DNA from: an uncultured Clostridia bacterium
GTDB taxonomy: Bacteria > Bacillota > Clostridia > Christensenellales > CAG-314
Assembly: GCA_934281515.1 (NCBI GenBank)
Contig: CAKQXG010000021.1
Location: forward strand, 1 to 20,197
Reading direction: 5' to 3'
Length of the DNA stretch: 20,197 nucleotides
Position 1 is the stretch's first letter; every line of letters begins with the position of its first letter. The translations under genes were made by a program, and so were the position numbers. Of this stretch, positions 7,131 to 14,815 are shown piece by piece. Below the pieces are notes generated by a model. That model saw only the letters and a program-made list of their open reading frames with translations, was not told the origin of the DNA and did not search any database.

Positions 7131-8018
7131 GACTGGCAAAACTATTTTACATACCTTGCCGCCGCAGGCTACAACGCCGTGATTTTGCAAGGCTTTCTTG
7201 TCGAGCGACAACCCGACACGACATTTACTTTCGACAACGGCAAACTTGTTGCCACAAAACAGTTTTACAGTTTTGAAAACGTGCTTGACAAGTTGCTCGA
7301 ATACGCCGAAAAACACGACTTCGACATATACATAGGTACATACTCGCCATGCGATTGGTGGACAGAAACAAACTACTCCGACGCCGATTACATCGACAAG
7401 CTTGTCCGCAACCACGAACAACTGATACGATACATATCCTACAAGTACGGCGCAAATAAACGCTTTGTCGGATGGTACATTACGCCCGAGATGTACACAA
7501 ACCGCTTCGGATACGAACAGTATTGGGCAAATTTACTCAACGGCATAATTGCCGCAATAGAGGCTAACGTCGACAAACCGCTGATGATTTCGCCCTTCTA
7601 CAGCATATACGCCACAAAAAACATACGCACTGACACCACCTTTGCCAAATTGATTGCCGCAGTCAACTTTCGCCAATGCGACATATTTGCACCGCAAGAC
7701 AGTTTCGGCGGAAACGCGCCCGAGCAACTGTTCGACTTGTCGGAGAAATACGACTACCTGTCGGCATGCGCCGAAGCGGCAAAGCTCAAAAATATGCAAT
7801 TCCGGATAAACTGCGAGTTTTTTACGTCGGACAACGACGTACGCACCGCATCCGACGAACGGTTGAAACAACAATTTGCATTGGCAAACATCTTTTGCGA
7901 CAAAGCGGTAAGTTTTTCCTTTTCGCACTATGTCAGTCCGCTTGGCACTTCGTCCGACAACGCAAGCGGCTCGCTCTACAAACGGTACATCGATTTGCGT
8001 AACCAAGCCGCCGACTGA
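6930..8018 (+). CDS. Lipoprotein with DUF4434-like TIM-barrel domain
   Basis: 362-residue predicted surface lipoprotein. The N-terminus has a basic n-region ending KSRLR, a hydrophobic stretch (19-33) and a lipobox AMCAC with lipidated C36, so the protein should be anchored outside the membrane. The remainder resembles the DUF4434 family, glycoside-hydrolase-like TIM barrels: GWYITPEMY (181-189, with E187) and DIFAPQDSFG (251-260) match family patterns, and INCEFF (294-299) carries another acidic candidate. A carbohydrate-related role is inferred from the fold and the neighbouring glucosidase; no activity can be assigned. The start at 6930 is chosen because it gives a proper signal peptide and is conserved in the relic at 4921. 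There is no clear Shine-Dalgarno sequence, and an upstream GTG (6819) lacks one too. No clear promoter was found in 6788-6929. Confidence 0.75.
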   Translation: MQNSATDTIANTTKSRLRIACFLLVAIVALLAMCACKPHYRLPQNEQLLFPSVDFLQGSLAKKFSDEDWQNYFTYLAAAGYNAVILQGFLVERQPDTTFTFDNGKLVATKQFYSFENVLDKLLEYAEKHDFDIYIGTYSPCDWWTETNYSDADYIDKLVRNHEQLIRYISYKYGANKRFVGWYITPEMYTNRFGYEQYWANLLNGIIAAIEANVDKPLMISPFYSIYATKNIRTDTTFAKLIAAVNFRQCDIFAPQDSFGGNAPEQLFDLSEKYDYLSACAEAAKLKNMQFRINCEFFTSDNDVRTASDERLKQQFALANIFCDKAVSFSFSHYVSPLGTSSDNASGSLYKRYIDLRNQAAD

Positions 8019-8083
8019 CATACAAATTGCATGGGTTGCAACAGAAGTATTCCGACACAACAGAACATACCGACCCGAACAAA

Positions 8084-8119
8084 AAAAATGGCTTGCAAAT
8101 TTCGTTGCAAGTCATTTTT
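8084..8119. terminator. Bidirectional terminator between convergent lipoprotein genes
   Basis: AAAAATGGCTTGCAA (8084-8098) pairs with TTGCAAGTCATTTTT (8105-8119), a 15-base-pair stem with one G-U pair and a six-base loop. The A-run on one side and T-run on the other provide U-tracts in both directions. It lies between the plus-strand gene ending at 8018 and the minus-strand gene ending at 8130. Confidence 0.85.
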
Positions 8120-8129
8120 GTTAAATAAG

Positions 8130-9140
8130 TCAATTGTCAGAATCAATAAATTTTTCCAACGTCGCCATGTCGGCACTACACGCAAAATCCTTTCTGCTGC
8201 AACCTGCCCTGCCTCCGCCGGCACATGCGCAAGCACACGCACAGGCACAACTGCCGCCGTGACCGCCACCCGATCCGCCACTTGAAGGCGGTGTGTATCG
8301 TTGTATTTTTTTGCCTTGGCGAGTAACTCCGCGCCCGTGGTAAATTATCGCGCCGTTGTAGTAACTCCGTCCGCCAAAACCACGGTGGGCATAGTACCCT
8401 TCGTCATTGATGCGCCACACCAGATAGGGCAACACTACTACCGAAACGACGAATATAACCATCACTACCATAACCAGAATAAAATTCATCGGGTCATCGG
8501 TTTCCGTCGAGTAGTCTTGCGAAGGCACAAGGTCGGGAAACGTACCGCGGTCGTAGGCAACATTTACCTTTTTAAACCGTTCGCCTGCCGCAAGCGAACC
8601 CGTCCACACGAGATAGTCGCCTTGTTGCGTCGCGCCGTCGGCATACACCACGTTTGCGGCTTTCCAATACACGGCAATTTGCTTTACTGCGATTTCGTCA
8701 AACCAACTGGGGATAAAGTAGTACGTAACTCTGTCGCCGTCCAAAGTGAAAAACCTTGACTGACGGAAACTGAAAGAAAAAGTCAGTCGATCTCCTGCAT
8801 TGTAGTTGCGGTCAAGCCACAGATGTATCTGCGATTCGTCGCCGGTGGACAACTCGATTGTGTCGATATTGTTGCTTGTAGCCACAATGCCGCTGACAAA
8901 CCTGTTGGGTACGCCGACGTACACATCCTGCAACGGTTCGGTACTGTTAAGCAACACCTGCCAGGTGATTTCGTAGCTCATGTTAAGCGTACCGTCAGAG
9001 TTGGGCGACACGCGTATTTCAAATTTGTCTATTTGATCTATCGGCGCGGCACTTTCGTCCTCGTCGCACCCGACAAACGCACATACGCACACACAGAGTA
9101 CAAGCAATACGGCAAACAACGCGCAAACACGTAGTTTCAT
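8130..9140 (-). CDS. Membrane lipoprotein with C-terminal Cys-Ala repeat tail; putative radical SAM substrate
   Basis: 336 residues; I do not recognise an assigned function. The N-terminus is a lipoprotein signal peptide with lipobox AFVGC (C25). Residues 38-200 form an outside beta-rich domain, loosely DUF2207-like in layout. Residues 219-242 are a single strongly hydrophobic membrane span, followed by a presumably cytoplasmic region rich in Tyr, Gly and Arg. The tail reads GGGHGGS, then CACACACAC (298-306), AGGGRAGCSRKDF, with more Cys at 314 and 321. The Cys/Ala alternation uses mixed codons (TGT and TGC; GCC, GCG, GCT, GCA). The start is firm: AAAGGAGG lies 9 bases upstream, inside the end of the radical SAM gene, whose stop is one base before this ATG. 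That coupling and the Cys-rich tail suggest the protein is modified by the radical SAM enzyme. A metal-binding tail is the alternative. Confidence 0.8.
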   Translation of the reverse strand: MKLRVCALFAVLLVLCVCVCAFVGCDEDESAAPIDQIDKFEIRVSPNSDGTLNMSYEITWQVLLNSTEPLQDVYVGVPNRFVSGIVATSNNIDTIELSTGDESQIHLWLDRNYNAGDRLTFSFSFRQSRFFTLDGDRVTYYFIPSWFDEIAVKQIAVYWKAANVVYADGATQQGDYLVWTGSLAAGERFKKVNVAYDRGTFPDLVPSQDYSTETDDPMNFILVMVVMVIFVVSVVVLPYLVWRINDEGYYAHRGFGGRSYYNGAIIYHGRGVTRQGKKIQRYTPPSSGGSGGGHGGSCACACACACAGGGRAGCSRKDFACSADMATLEKFIDSDN

Positions 9141-9141
9141 G

Positions 9142-10494
9142 TCACTTTTCCTCCTTTAACAAACATTTTTGATGCGTACAAGCGGATTTACTGCGTATTT
9201 CCTTGCAACGCGCACTTTTCCAGATTTTGTTCCACTTGTCTGTCAGCATGTTGCCGAGCGGTTTGTCCGACAGCCACGATTGACAAGGCACTACGCTGCC
9301 GTCGGGAGCAACAGCCATATTTGACAGGCACGCGCCGCAACTTGGCACAACCATATGCAACTTCTTTAACACGCTGTCGGCAATCCAATCGGGCGAAGTG
9401 AAAGACAGTTCCGCATCGTGCGTCGATGTGTATGCAAATGCTTCTTTTACCACCGCCGTAATCTGCTTTTGCGTAAGTGCGGTAACGGTCGAGTCCGCCG
9501 TAGTTGCATTGCCTGCAGGAATCAACCCCGAACAGGAAAAATACTTGACGCCCAGTCCTCGGGCAAACTTGATCGTCTCCACGTAGTCGGAGGCGTTAAG
9601 CGAGCAAAGCGGCGTGTTTATACTGACGTCAAGTCCTGCCGCAACGGCGTTTTTGATACCTTCGACAGTATCGAAAAAGTGCGACGAACCGACAAGTCCG
9701 TTATGTATACGGAAGTCGTGAGAGTACAAAGTCACCTGCACACTGTCGAGACTTGCGTCTGCCAGTTGTTTGCACAAATCCAATGACAATCGCACGCCGT
9801 TGGTGTTGAGCCGCGTGACAAACCATCTTGAGTAGTCAATCAACTCCACAAGGTCGTCGCGCATGGTCGGCTCCCCGCCCGTAAAAGTGATGGCGGGAAT
9901 ACGTGCCTTGCGACAGTTGTCGATAACCTGCTTCCATTGCGCAGTGGTAAGTTGCGAACAGCACGCTTGCGGTTGATTGGCGGCATAGCAATGCAAGCAA
10001 CGTTGATTGCAATTCCAATTGCCGTCAACGGTCATCGGGGACACAAGCAGATCCATGCGATGAGGCGCACTCATATACTTGGCGTATGCCGCAAGAGTCA
10101 TGTAGCCGGTTTCGACAGGCGGCTCACGTCCGACGGCAAGTGCGCGCAGTGTACCGACGATTTGTCCGAGATCCTGTCTCAACACAGTGGGCGAAGTCTT
10201 GGGAAACACCTTTCTTACTTCGTCCATGGTCTTGCGGACAAGCTCGGAGATGTCCTCGTTTGACAGCGGTTTGCCGTCAGTCTGATTGACCGCAGCAATA
10301 AACTCTTTCAAAAGAACCGCCCACGAACTCATGAGCGGCAATATGGAATACCCGTTGACAATCACTACCCAAGGCTTACCCGGCGTGGGTTTGTCGGGCG
10401 GCACGAGATGTATGCGTGCCACACCCGGCTTTTGCGGATCGAGCGTGGTATGATACACTTCGGTGCAAGTTTTCAGATATTTTCGTAGTTTCAT
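9142..10494 (-). CDS. Radical SAM/SPASM-domain protein, putative peptide maturase
   Basis: 450-residue cytosolic radical S-adenosylmethionine enzyme. The 4Fe-4S motif is CNQRCLHC (C162, C166, C169), followed by the SAM-binding TGGEPT (205-210). The C-terminus has SPASM-type cysteines: CGAC (386-389), a CX9GX4C element (C389 to C404), then C430, C439 and C444, expected to bind auxiliary clusters. Residues about 40-125 precede the barrel and could be a PqqD-like recognition domain, a weak match by eye. SPASM proteins with such an N-terminus commonly modify ribosomally made peptides, for example by thioether formation. The downstream gene starts one base after the stop and encodes a Cys-Ala-tailed lipoprotein, the obvious candidate substrate. 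A promoter lies at 10512-10540; there is no Shine-Dalgarno before the ATG, so the message may be nearly leaderless. The chemistry is unproven. Confidence 0.88.
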   Translation of the reverse strand: MKLRKYLKTCTEVYHTTLDPQKPGVARIHLVPPDKPTPGKPWVVIVNGYSILPLMSSWAVLLKEFIAAVNQTDGKPLSNEDISELVRKTMDEVRKVFPKTSPTVLRQDLGQIVGTLRALAVGREPPVETGYMTLAAYAKYMSAPHRMDLLVSPMTVDGNWNCNQRCLHCYAANQPQACCSQLTTAQWKQVIDNCRKARIPAITFTGGEPTMRDDLVELIDYSRWFVTRLNTNGVRLSLDLCKQLADASLDSVQVTLYSHDFRIHNGLVGSSHFFDTVEGIKNAVAAGLDVSINTPLCSLNASDYVETIKFARGLGVKYFSCSGLIPAGNATTADSTVTALTQKQITAVVKEAFAYTSTHDAELSFTSPDWIADSVLKKLHMVVPSCGACLSNMAVAPDGSVVPCQSWLSDKPLGNMLTDKWNKIWKSARCKEIRSKSACTHQKCLLKEEK

Positions 10495-10511
10495 AAATAT
10501 GTGTTTTAGTG

Positions 10512-10540
10512 TTTATTCTTAACAAACGGTACCTTGTCAA
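10512..10540 (-). promoter_or_regulatory. Promoter for the radical SAM-lipoprotein pair
   Basis: On the minus strand, a perfect TTGACA (10535-10540) is followed after 17 bases by AATAAA (10512-10517), four of six matches to TATAAT. The predicted start point is only about 10 bases before the ATG at 10494. This means the pair can be transcribed separately from hpt, which ends at 10583. Confidence 0.55.
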
Positions 10541-10582
10541 TCGCTTTACAATCAGTCTTTTGTCGAGCATTTGCCGAGTGCA

Positions 10583-11125
10583 TTACATATAGGCTTTTTC
10601 GTCCAATACACATACGTCGCGCAGACCGCGGTAACGTTCGTCGAAGTCCAGACCGTAGCCGATGACAAACTTGTCGGGAATTTCAAAACAAATGTACTTG
10701 ACATCCACTTCTATCTTGCGGCGCGCAGGCTTACTCAACAGAGTGGAGATTTCCACGCTTGCCGCACCGCGTGCTTTTAGCATGGCCTGAAGTCTCGACA
10801 GTGTGATACCGGTATCCACAATGTCCTCTACAATCAGCACGTTCCTGCCCTTGCAATCGACGGACAAATCCTTGACAATGGTCAGACTGCCGCTACTTAC
10901 CGTACCGCTACCGTAACTGCTGACAGACATAAAATCCACTTCGGCATTAAGGTCGACATTGCGCAACAGGTCGGCAAGGTACACCCAGGCGCCCTTCAAT
11001 ACGCCGATGACAAGCAAATCTTTACCTTTGTAGTCGGCGGTAATTTGTTTGCCAACTTCGGCAACACGCTCGGCAATTTGCTGTTCGGTAATCAACGTTT
11101 CCTTTACCATTTCATTGTGTTCCAT
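10583..11125 (-). CDS. hpt: Hypoxanthine phosphoribosyltransferase
   Basis: Purine-salvage enzyme that joins hypoxanthine (and usually guanine) to PRPP, giving IMP or GMP; cytosolic, 180 residues, standard length. The PRPP-binding loop VLIVEDIVDTG (96-106) with E100 and D101 is exact. VIGVLKGAWVYLADLLR (39-55), the flexible-loop region VSSYG (68-72) and a family-like C-terminus (PDKFVIGYGLDFDERYRGL) are also seen. The start at 11125 has GGAGG 9 bases upstream, located within the last codons of tilS, whose TGA is one base before this ATG. The tilS-hpt order is common in Firmicutes, often followed by ftsH; here a radical SAM gene follows instead. Confidence 0.96.
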   Translation of the reverse strand: MEHNEMVKETLITEQQIAERVAEVGKQITADYKGKDLLVIGVLKGAWVYLADLLRNVDLNAEVDFMSVSSYGSGTVSSGSLTIVKDLSVDCKGRNVLIVEDIVDTGITLSRLQAMLKARGAASVEISTLLSKPARRKIEVDVKYICFEIPDKFVIGYGLDFDERYRGLRDVCVLDEKAYM

Positions 11126-11126
11126 T

Positions 11127-12431
11127 TCACTTTTCCTCCATGTAATACTTGATGTAAACGATGTCTGCGCCGCTACCGACCTTTACTTTGTCGGATATTT
11201 CTACGCCGCACACTACCAATATATCGTTGCCGCAAGCAATGACAGGTATGTTTTTGCGCATGCGTTGCGGAATTTTTTTGTCTGTAAGATATCTGCGCAG
11301 CGGTTTTGTTCCGCCACCAAACTTGGTAAAATTGTCGTCGGTTGTCGGATAACGCACAACGCATCCATCGGGCATTGCGTGCATATCTATGCGCAGACAG
11401 CCGTCAAGAGGTTGCCTCGAAACAACCAATCTGCCGATAGGCAACTGCGTTTCGCCAACGTCGAACGGCACGCAAAAGTGCAATATATTGCCGTTTAACT
11501 CACCGCTTTCGCCACTTAAACTGCCGTTATCGCCGCGTTGTAACGTGACAAACTCGTAGTCGTTATATGCCCTAAAGCCGTTGGACAAGTTCAACTTCTT
11601 GCCGCCGTCACCGCTTGCCAAACGCAACAACGCTTCTATGTGCGACGTTTCCACATCAGCATACACGCCTAGTTTGGCAAAGGTTTTGCGCAAAATCCGC
11701 GCTGCAATCGGGTAGGGTTGTGTAAGTAGTTTTGTAGGTATTTCTGCGCAATCAGCGGCAAAATGTACAGTCGAAATGTCGGCAATACCGTCCAGATACT
11801 CGTTGTCGCGAGCAATGTTTGCGGCAAAGCGAGCCACGGAGTTTTCCACATCGGGGTACACTTGTTTTATGATCGGCAACACGTTGTGCCGCAGGAAATT
11901 GCGTGTGTATTGCGTGTCGTTGTTGGTGCTGTCGATGACAAAAGGTACGTTATTTTGCAATACGTATGCAGAAATCTCGTCACGAGTCATGTCAGACAGC
12001 GGACGGAAGTACTTGCCGTTGTAGGCTCGGATTCCTTCGGCACCGGCAGCGCCGCTACCTCGAAAAATGTGCATCAACACCGTTTCCGCATTGTCGGTTT
12101 TGTGATGAGCAAGACACACGTAGTCTACGTCAAGTCTGTCAAGCACCTTGTAGCGCAACACCCTTGCCGCAGTCTCGGTTGACAGTTTGTTTTGTTCGGC
12201 GTATGTCGGCACGTTTATTTCTTCGATTATGCACGGCACATTGCGCTCGGAGCAGTAGTCGGCAACAAACTTGCAGTCGCCTGCCGCGTCTGGTCGTATA
12301 CCGTGGTTGACGGTAACGACAAAAAAGTCGGGGCGCGGGTGCAATTTGACAAACATATTCAGCATACACATACTGTCCTGTCCGCCCGACACCGCCAGGG
12401 CATATTTTTTTGTAAGATCGATTGGTAACAT
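11127..12431 (-). CDS. tilS: tRNA(Ile)-lysidine synthase
   Basis: ATP-dependent enzyme that converts the wobble cytidine of the tRNA-Ile (CAU anticodon) to lysidine, allowing AUA decoding; essential in most bacteria. 434 residues. The PP-loop SGGQDS (15-20) opens the N-terminal ATPase domain, followed by VNHGIRPDAAGD and CLAHHKTDNAET (YVCLAHHKTDNAETVLM), both family hallmarks, and RNFLRHNVLP in the tRNA-binding part. The C-terminal domain shows GTKPLRRYLTDKKIPQRMR. The start at 12431 is preceded by a G-rich GGGGG four bases before the ATG, a weak site. The gene is followed one base later by hpt. The 78 bases upstream, to the alcohol dehydrogenase stop, show no clear promoter, so read-through from that gene is possible. 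Confidence 0.95.
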   Translation of the reverse strand: MLPIDLTKKYALAVSGGQDSMCMLNMFVKLHPRPDFFVVTVNHGIRPDAAGDCKFVADYCSERNVPCIIEEINVPTYAEQNKLSTETAARVLRYKVLDRLDVDYVCLAHHKTDNAETVLMHIFRGSGAAGAEGIRAYNGKYFRPLSDMTRDEISAYVLQNNVPFVIDSTNNDTQYTRNFLRHNVLPIIKQVYPDVENSVARFAANIARDNEYLDGIADISTVHFAADCAEIPTKLLTQPYPIAARILRKTFAKLGVYADVETSHIEALLRLASGDGGKKLNLSNGFRAYNDYEFVTLQRGDNGSLSGESGELNGNILHFCVPFDVGETQLPIGRLVVSRQPLDGCLRIDMHAMPDGCVVRYPTTDDNFTKFGGGTKPLRRYLTDKKIPQRMRKNIPVIACGNDILVVCGVEISDKVKVGSGADIVYIKYYMEEK

Positions 12432-12509
12432 TTTGCCCCCGTAATCAGGCGTTTATCGGCACAAAACAACAAGCAGTCGCACCGTAAAATCAAACTACTG
12501 CACTAACAA

Positions 12510-13718
12510 CTAGTCGGCTTGCAATGCCGTATTGTATATTGCCGCCAGCTCGTCGCGATCGAGTTCCTTTGGCACAGGGTACAGCGGATTTGCTTCCTTG
12601 TCTGCATGCGCCGCCAGTGCAGGTATATCTTCAGCTTTAAGGTCGGCGATATATTGCGGAATACCTAGTTGCTTGTTCAGATTGTCTATTTCTTCGATAA
12701 ACAGCTTTGCCGCCGCTTCGTCGCTATCGGAAAAACACAGTCCGGCAACACGCGCCAATTTTGAAAGCGGTTTGTAAACCGATTTGCCGTAAGCCTGCAA
12801 CACTCTCGGCAGTAATACTGCGTTTGCCAATCCGTGCGCAGTACCATAGGTTCCGCCGAGCGCGTGAGCCAAAGCATGCACATAGCCGACGTACGCGCGG
12901 GTAAAGGCAAGCCCTGCCAGGTACGACGCACGTTGCATGTTCTGACGAGCGGTCAGGTTGTTGCCATGGATTGTTGCCGTAGCAAGGTTGTTGAAAATCA
13001 GCCGCACTGCCTCTTCGGCGTGGTTGCGCGTACCGCGTGTATTGGAGTGACCTATATACGCTTCCACTGCGTGGGTCAATGCGTCCATACCGGTAGTTGC
13101 CGTAAAAAACGGCGGCAAACCTACTGTCAGCAACGGGTCAAGCACTGCGTATTGCGGTACAAGACAAAAATCGTTGATAGCGTACTTGTCGTGCGTGTCG
13201 CTGTCTGTGATGACGGCGCAAACCGTACACTCACTGCCCGTACCTGCAGTTGTAGGAACGGCAAAAAACGGCGGCAACTTTTTGCATACCTTAAGTTGTC
13301 CCTTCATCTTGTTTACACTCTTTTTGGGGCATACCACGCGCGCACCGATAGCTTTGGCGCAGTCCATTGCCGAACCTCCGCCGAAAGCGACAATGCCGTC
13401 GCAACCATTTGCCTTGTACAGCTCAAGTCCGGTTTCAACCTGTCTGACGGTCGGATTGGGCAGTACGCCGTCATACACGGTATACTCCGCTTTGCCTTGC
13501 GCCTTGTCAAAAAACGGTTGCAGTGCGCCGCGCTCGATAGCCGCCTTGTCGCACACTACAAGCGGACGTTTGATACCCTGCGAGGTAAGCTTGTCGACAA
13601 GGTTGGCAAAACTGCCCTCGCCATCCAATATGTCGGGTTGCCGCCACGGCATAAACGCCATTGCAACGTACATTGCCTTTTGATACAGTCTACAACCTAT
13701 TTTGCGAATAAAGTTCAT
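12510..13718 (-). CDS. Iron-containing alcohol dehydrogenase
   Basis: Group III (Fe-dependent) NAD(P)-linked alcohol dehydrogenase, 402 residues, probably reducing an aldehyde in fermentation; the substrate cannot be read from sequence. The nucleotide-binding GGGSAMDCAKA (113-123) and PTTAGTGSE (155-163) are intact. The metal ligands are all present when aligned with the FucO pattern: D212 and H216 in GMDALTHAVEAY, H281 in HALAHALGG, and H295 in AHGLANA. The N-terminus (MNFIRKIGCRLYQKAMYVAMAFMPWRQP) matches a branch of clostridial Fe-ADHs, which supports the start at 13718 over one 16 codons earlier; the Shine-Dalgarno is weak either way. A very good promoter is at 13778-13806. tilS starts 78 bases downstream. 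Confidence 0.93.
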   Translation of the reverse strand: MNFIRKIGCRLYQKAMYVAMAFMPWRQPDILDGEGSFANLVDKLTSQGIKRPLVVCDKAAIERGALQPFFDKAQGKAEYTVYDGVLPNPTVRQVETGLELYKANGCDGIVAFGGGSAMDCAKAIGARVVCPKKSVNKMKGQLKVCKKLPPFFAVPTTAGTGSECTVCAVITDSDTHDKYAINDFCLVPQYAVLDPLLTVGLPPFFTATTGMDALTHAVEAYIGHSNTRGTRNHAEEAVRLIFNNLATATIHGNNLTARQNMQRASYLAGLAFTRAYVGYVHALAHALGGTYGTAHGLANAVLLPRVLQAYGKSVYKPLSKLARVAGLCFSDSDEAAAKLFIEEIDNLNKQLGIPQYIADLKAEDIPALAAHADKEANPLYPVPKELDRDELAAIYNTALQAD

Positions 13719-13777
13719 ATAGCACCGTTTGTTATAAGAGTATTTGTATGGTGGAGATTTTATCAAGATTATTTTAT

Positions 13778-13806
13778 ATTATACTATAATTTTAAGTTTA
13801 TGTAAA
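13778..13806 (-). promoter_or_regulatory. Sigma-A promoter for the alcohol dehydrogenase gene
   Basis: On the minus strand, TTTACA (13801-13806) and a perfect TATAAT (13778-13783) are 17 bases apart. The region is almost pure A/T, standing out from the coding DNA on both sides. The transcript would start near 13771, leaving about 50 bases of leader, and may continue through tilS and hpt. Confidence 0.8.
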
Positions 13807-13897
13807 GGATTATGAATACCGATTGGATAGGAAACCGACATTGACAAGCAACAACCTGCTTATTACGGCTTCGGCACCGAGCAGATGACTTTTACGC

Positions 13898-13925
13898 TTG
13901 ACTTTTTACCGATTAGTGATACAAT
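13898..13925 (+). promoter_or_regulatory. Sigma-A promoter for the PHP-domain gene
   Basis: TTGACT (13898-13903) and TACAAT (13920-13925) are 16 bases apart, with TGA directly before the -10 as an extended element. The leader of about 75 bases contains an inverted repeat TGTCCGC/GCGGACA (13940-13946 and 13975-13981) with a long loop, which may or may not matter. Confidence 0.7.
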
Positions 13926-14005
13926 TTATACACTAAAGTTGTCCGCAATGCCGTTTTGTTTTCGATTGCAATGCGCGGACACAAAGACTGTTTACGGAAG
14001 GTTCC

Positions 14006-14719
14006 ATGATGTACAAACTCGAAATGCACCTGCACACGCTAGGACGTTCGCCCTGCGCCAAGGCAGATGAAAAAACAATTGCAAAACTTTATGCCGACAA
14101 CGGCTACAACGGTATTGTATGCACCAATCACTACATACGGCACTTGTGCGAGGACTACTACCGCAAAGGTTCGCCCCAAGCCAATCTGCAATTCTGGTTG
14201 GACGGTTACCGCACACTTAAAGACAAGTGCGCAGCATACGACATCGACGTATTTTTGGGCATGGAACTGTGCATAGACGAACTTACATACTACAAACCGA
14301 CGCCGCCCCACGCCGAAATGCTGTTGTACGGCATTACCGAAGAGCAACTTGCCGCAGATCCGTATGCGCTGTTCGGAATGACTCTGCGCGAGTTACATTC
14401 CGTTTCAGTCGAGAACGGTTGGATACTTGCGCAGTCGCATCCGTTTCGTGACGGTATCGACCTATGCGATCCGAGACTATTGGAAGGTGCGGAGTTTTAC
14501 AACGGGCATCCCACGCAAAACAACCACAACGACCAAGCGCAACGATTTGTACGCGACAACAACTTGATCGCCACGGCAGGCAGCGACTTCCATTTTATTG
14601 GCGCAGAAGGCAGCGGAGTTTACCTGCAAAACGCAGTGCATGACAACAATCAACTTGTTGCAGAACTACGCAAACGACAACACGTACCGTTTTGCAAAGA
14701 CGGCACAATCACAGTATAA
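14006..14719 (+). CDS. PHP-domain metal-dependent phosphoesterase
   Basis: 237-residue cytosolic protein of the polymerase and histidinol phosphatase (PHP) superfamily. Metal-ligand candidates follow the family order: HLH (H8, H10), TNH (H42), GMELC (E87), QSHP (H145) and GSDFH (D194, H196). These proteins hydrolyse phosphoesters; the substrate (nucleotide, histidinol phosphate or other) cannot be decided, and no his-operon genes are nearby. There are two adjacent ATG codons; GGAAGG is 4 bases before the first and 7 before the second, so translation may begin at 14009. It stands alone, with its own promoter upstream and a bidirectional terminator downstream. Confidence 0.85.
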   Translation: MMYKLEMHLHTLGRSPCAKADEKTIAKLYADNGYNGIVCTNHYIRHLCEDYYRKGSPQANLQFWLDGYRTLKDKCAAYDIDVFLGMELCIDELTYYKPTPPHAEMLLYGITEEQLAADPYALFGMTLRELHSVSVENGWILAQSHPFRDGIDLCDPRLLEGAEFYNGHPTQNNHNDQAQRFVRDNNLIATAGSDFHFIGAEGSGVYLQNAVHDNNQLVAELRKRQHVPFCKDGTITV

Positions 14720-14772
14720 ATGTATGCAAAAAGTTGATACGTATCGATTTTTTGCAGACAAAAAAATACAAA

Positions 14773-14811
14773 ACGAGGCTTCGACAACATTGCCGAAGCC
14801 TCGTAATTTTT
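14773..14811. terminator. Bidirectional terminator between the PHP and MreB-like genes
   Basis: ACGAGGCTTCG (14773-14783) pairs perfectly with CGAAGCCTCGT (14794-14804), 11 base pairs with a ten-base loop. AATTTTT follows on the plus strand, and A-rich sequence precedes it, giving a U-rich run on the minus strand too. It serves the convergent genes ending at 14719 and 14816. Confidence 0.92.
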
Positions 14812-14815
14812 GTAA

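Noticed and set aside
12834..13805. 323-codon plus-strand open frame opposite the alcohol dehydrogenase
   Set aside because: It is antisense to intact Fe-ADH motifs and runs through that gene's promoter.
13940..13981. Possible riboswitch or attenuator hairpin in the PHP gene leader
   Set aside because: Only a 7-base-pair stem with a 28-base loop, no U-tract and no known riboswitch motif.
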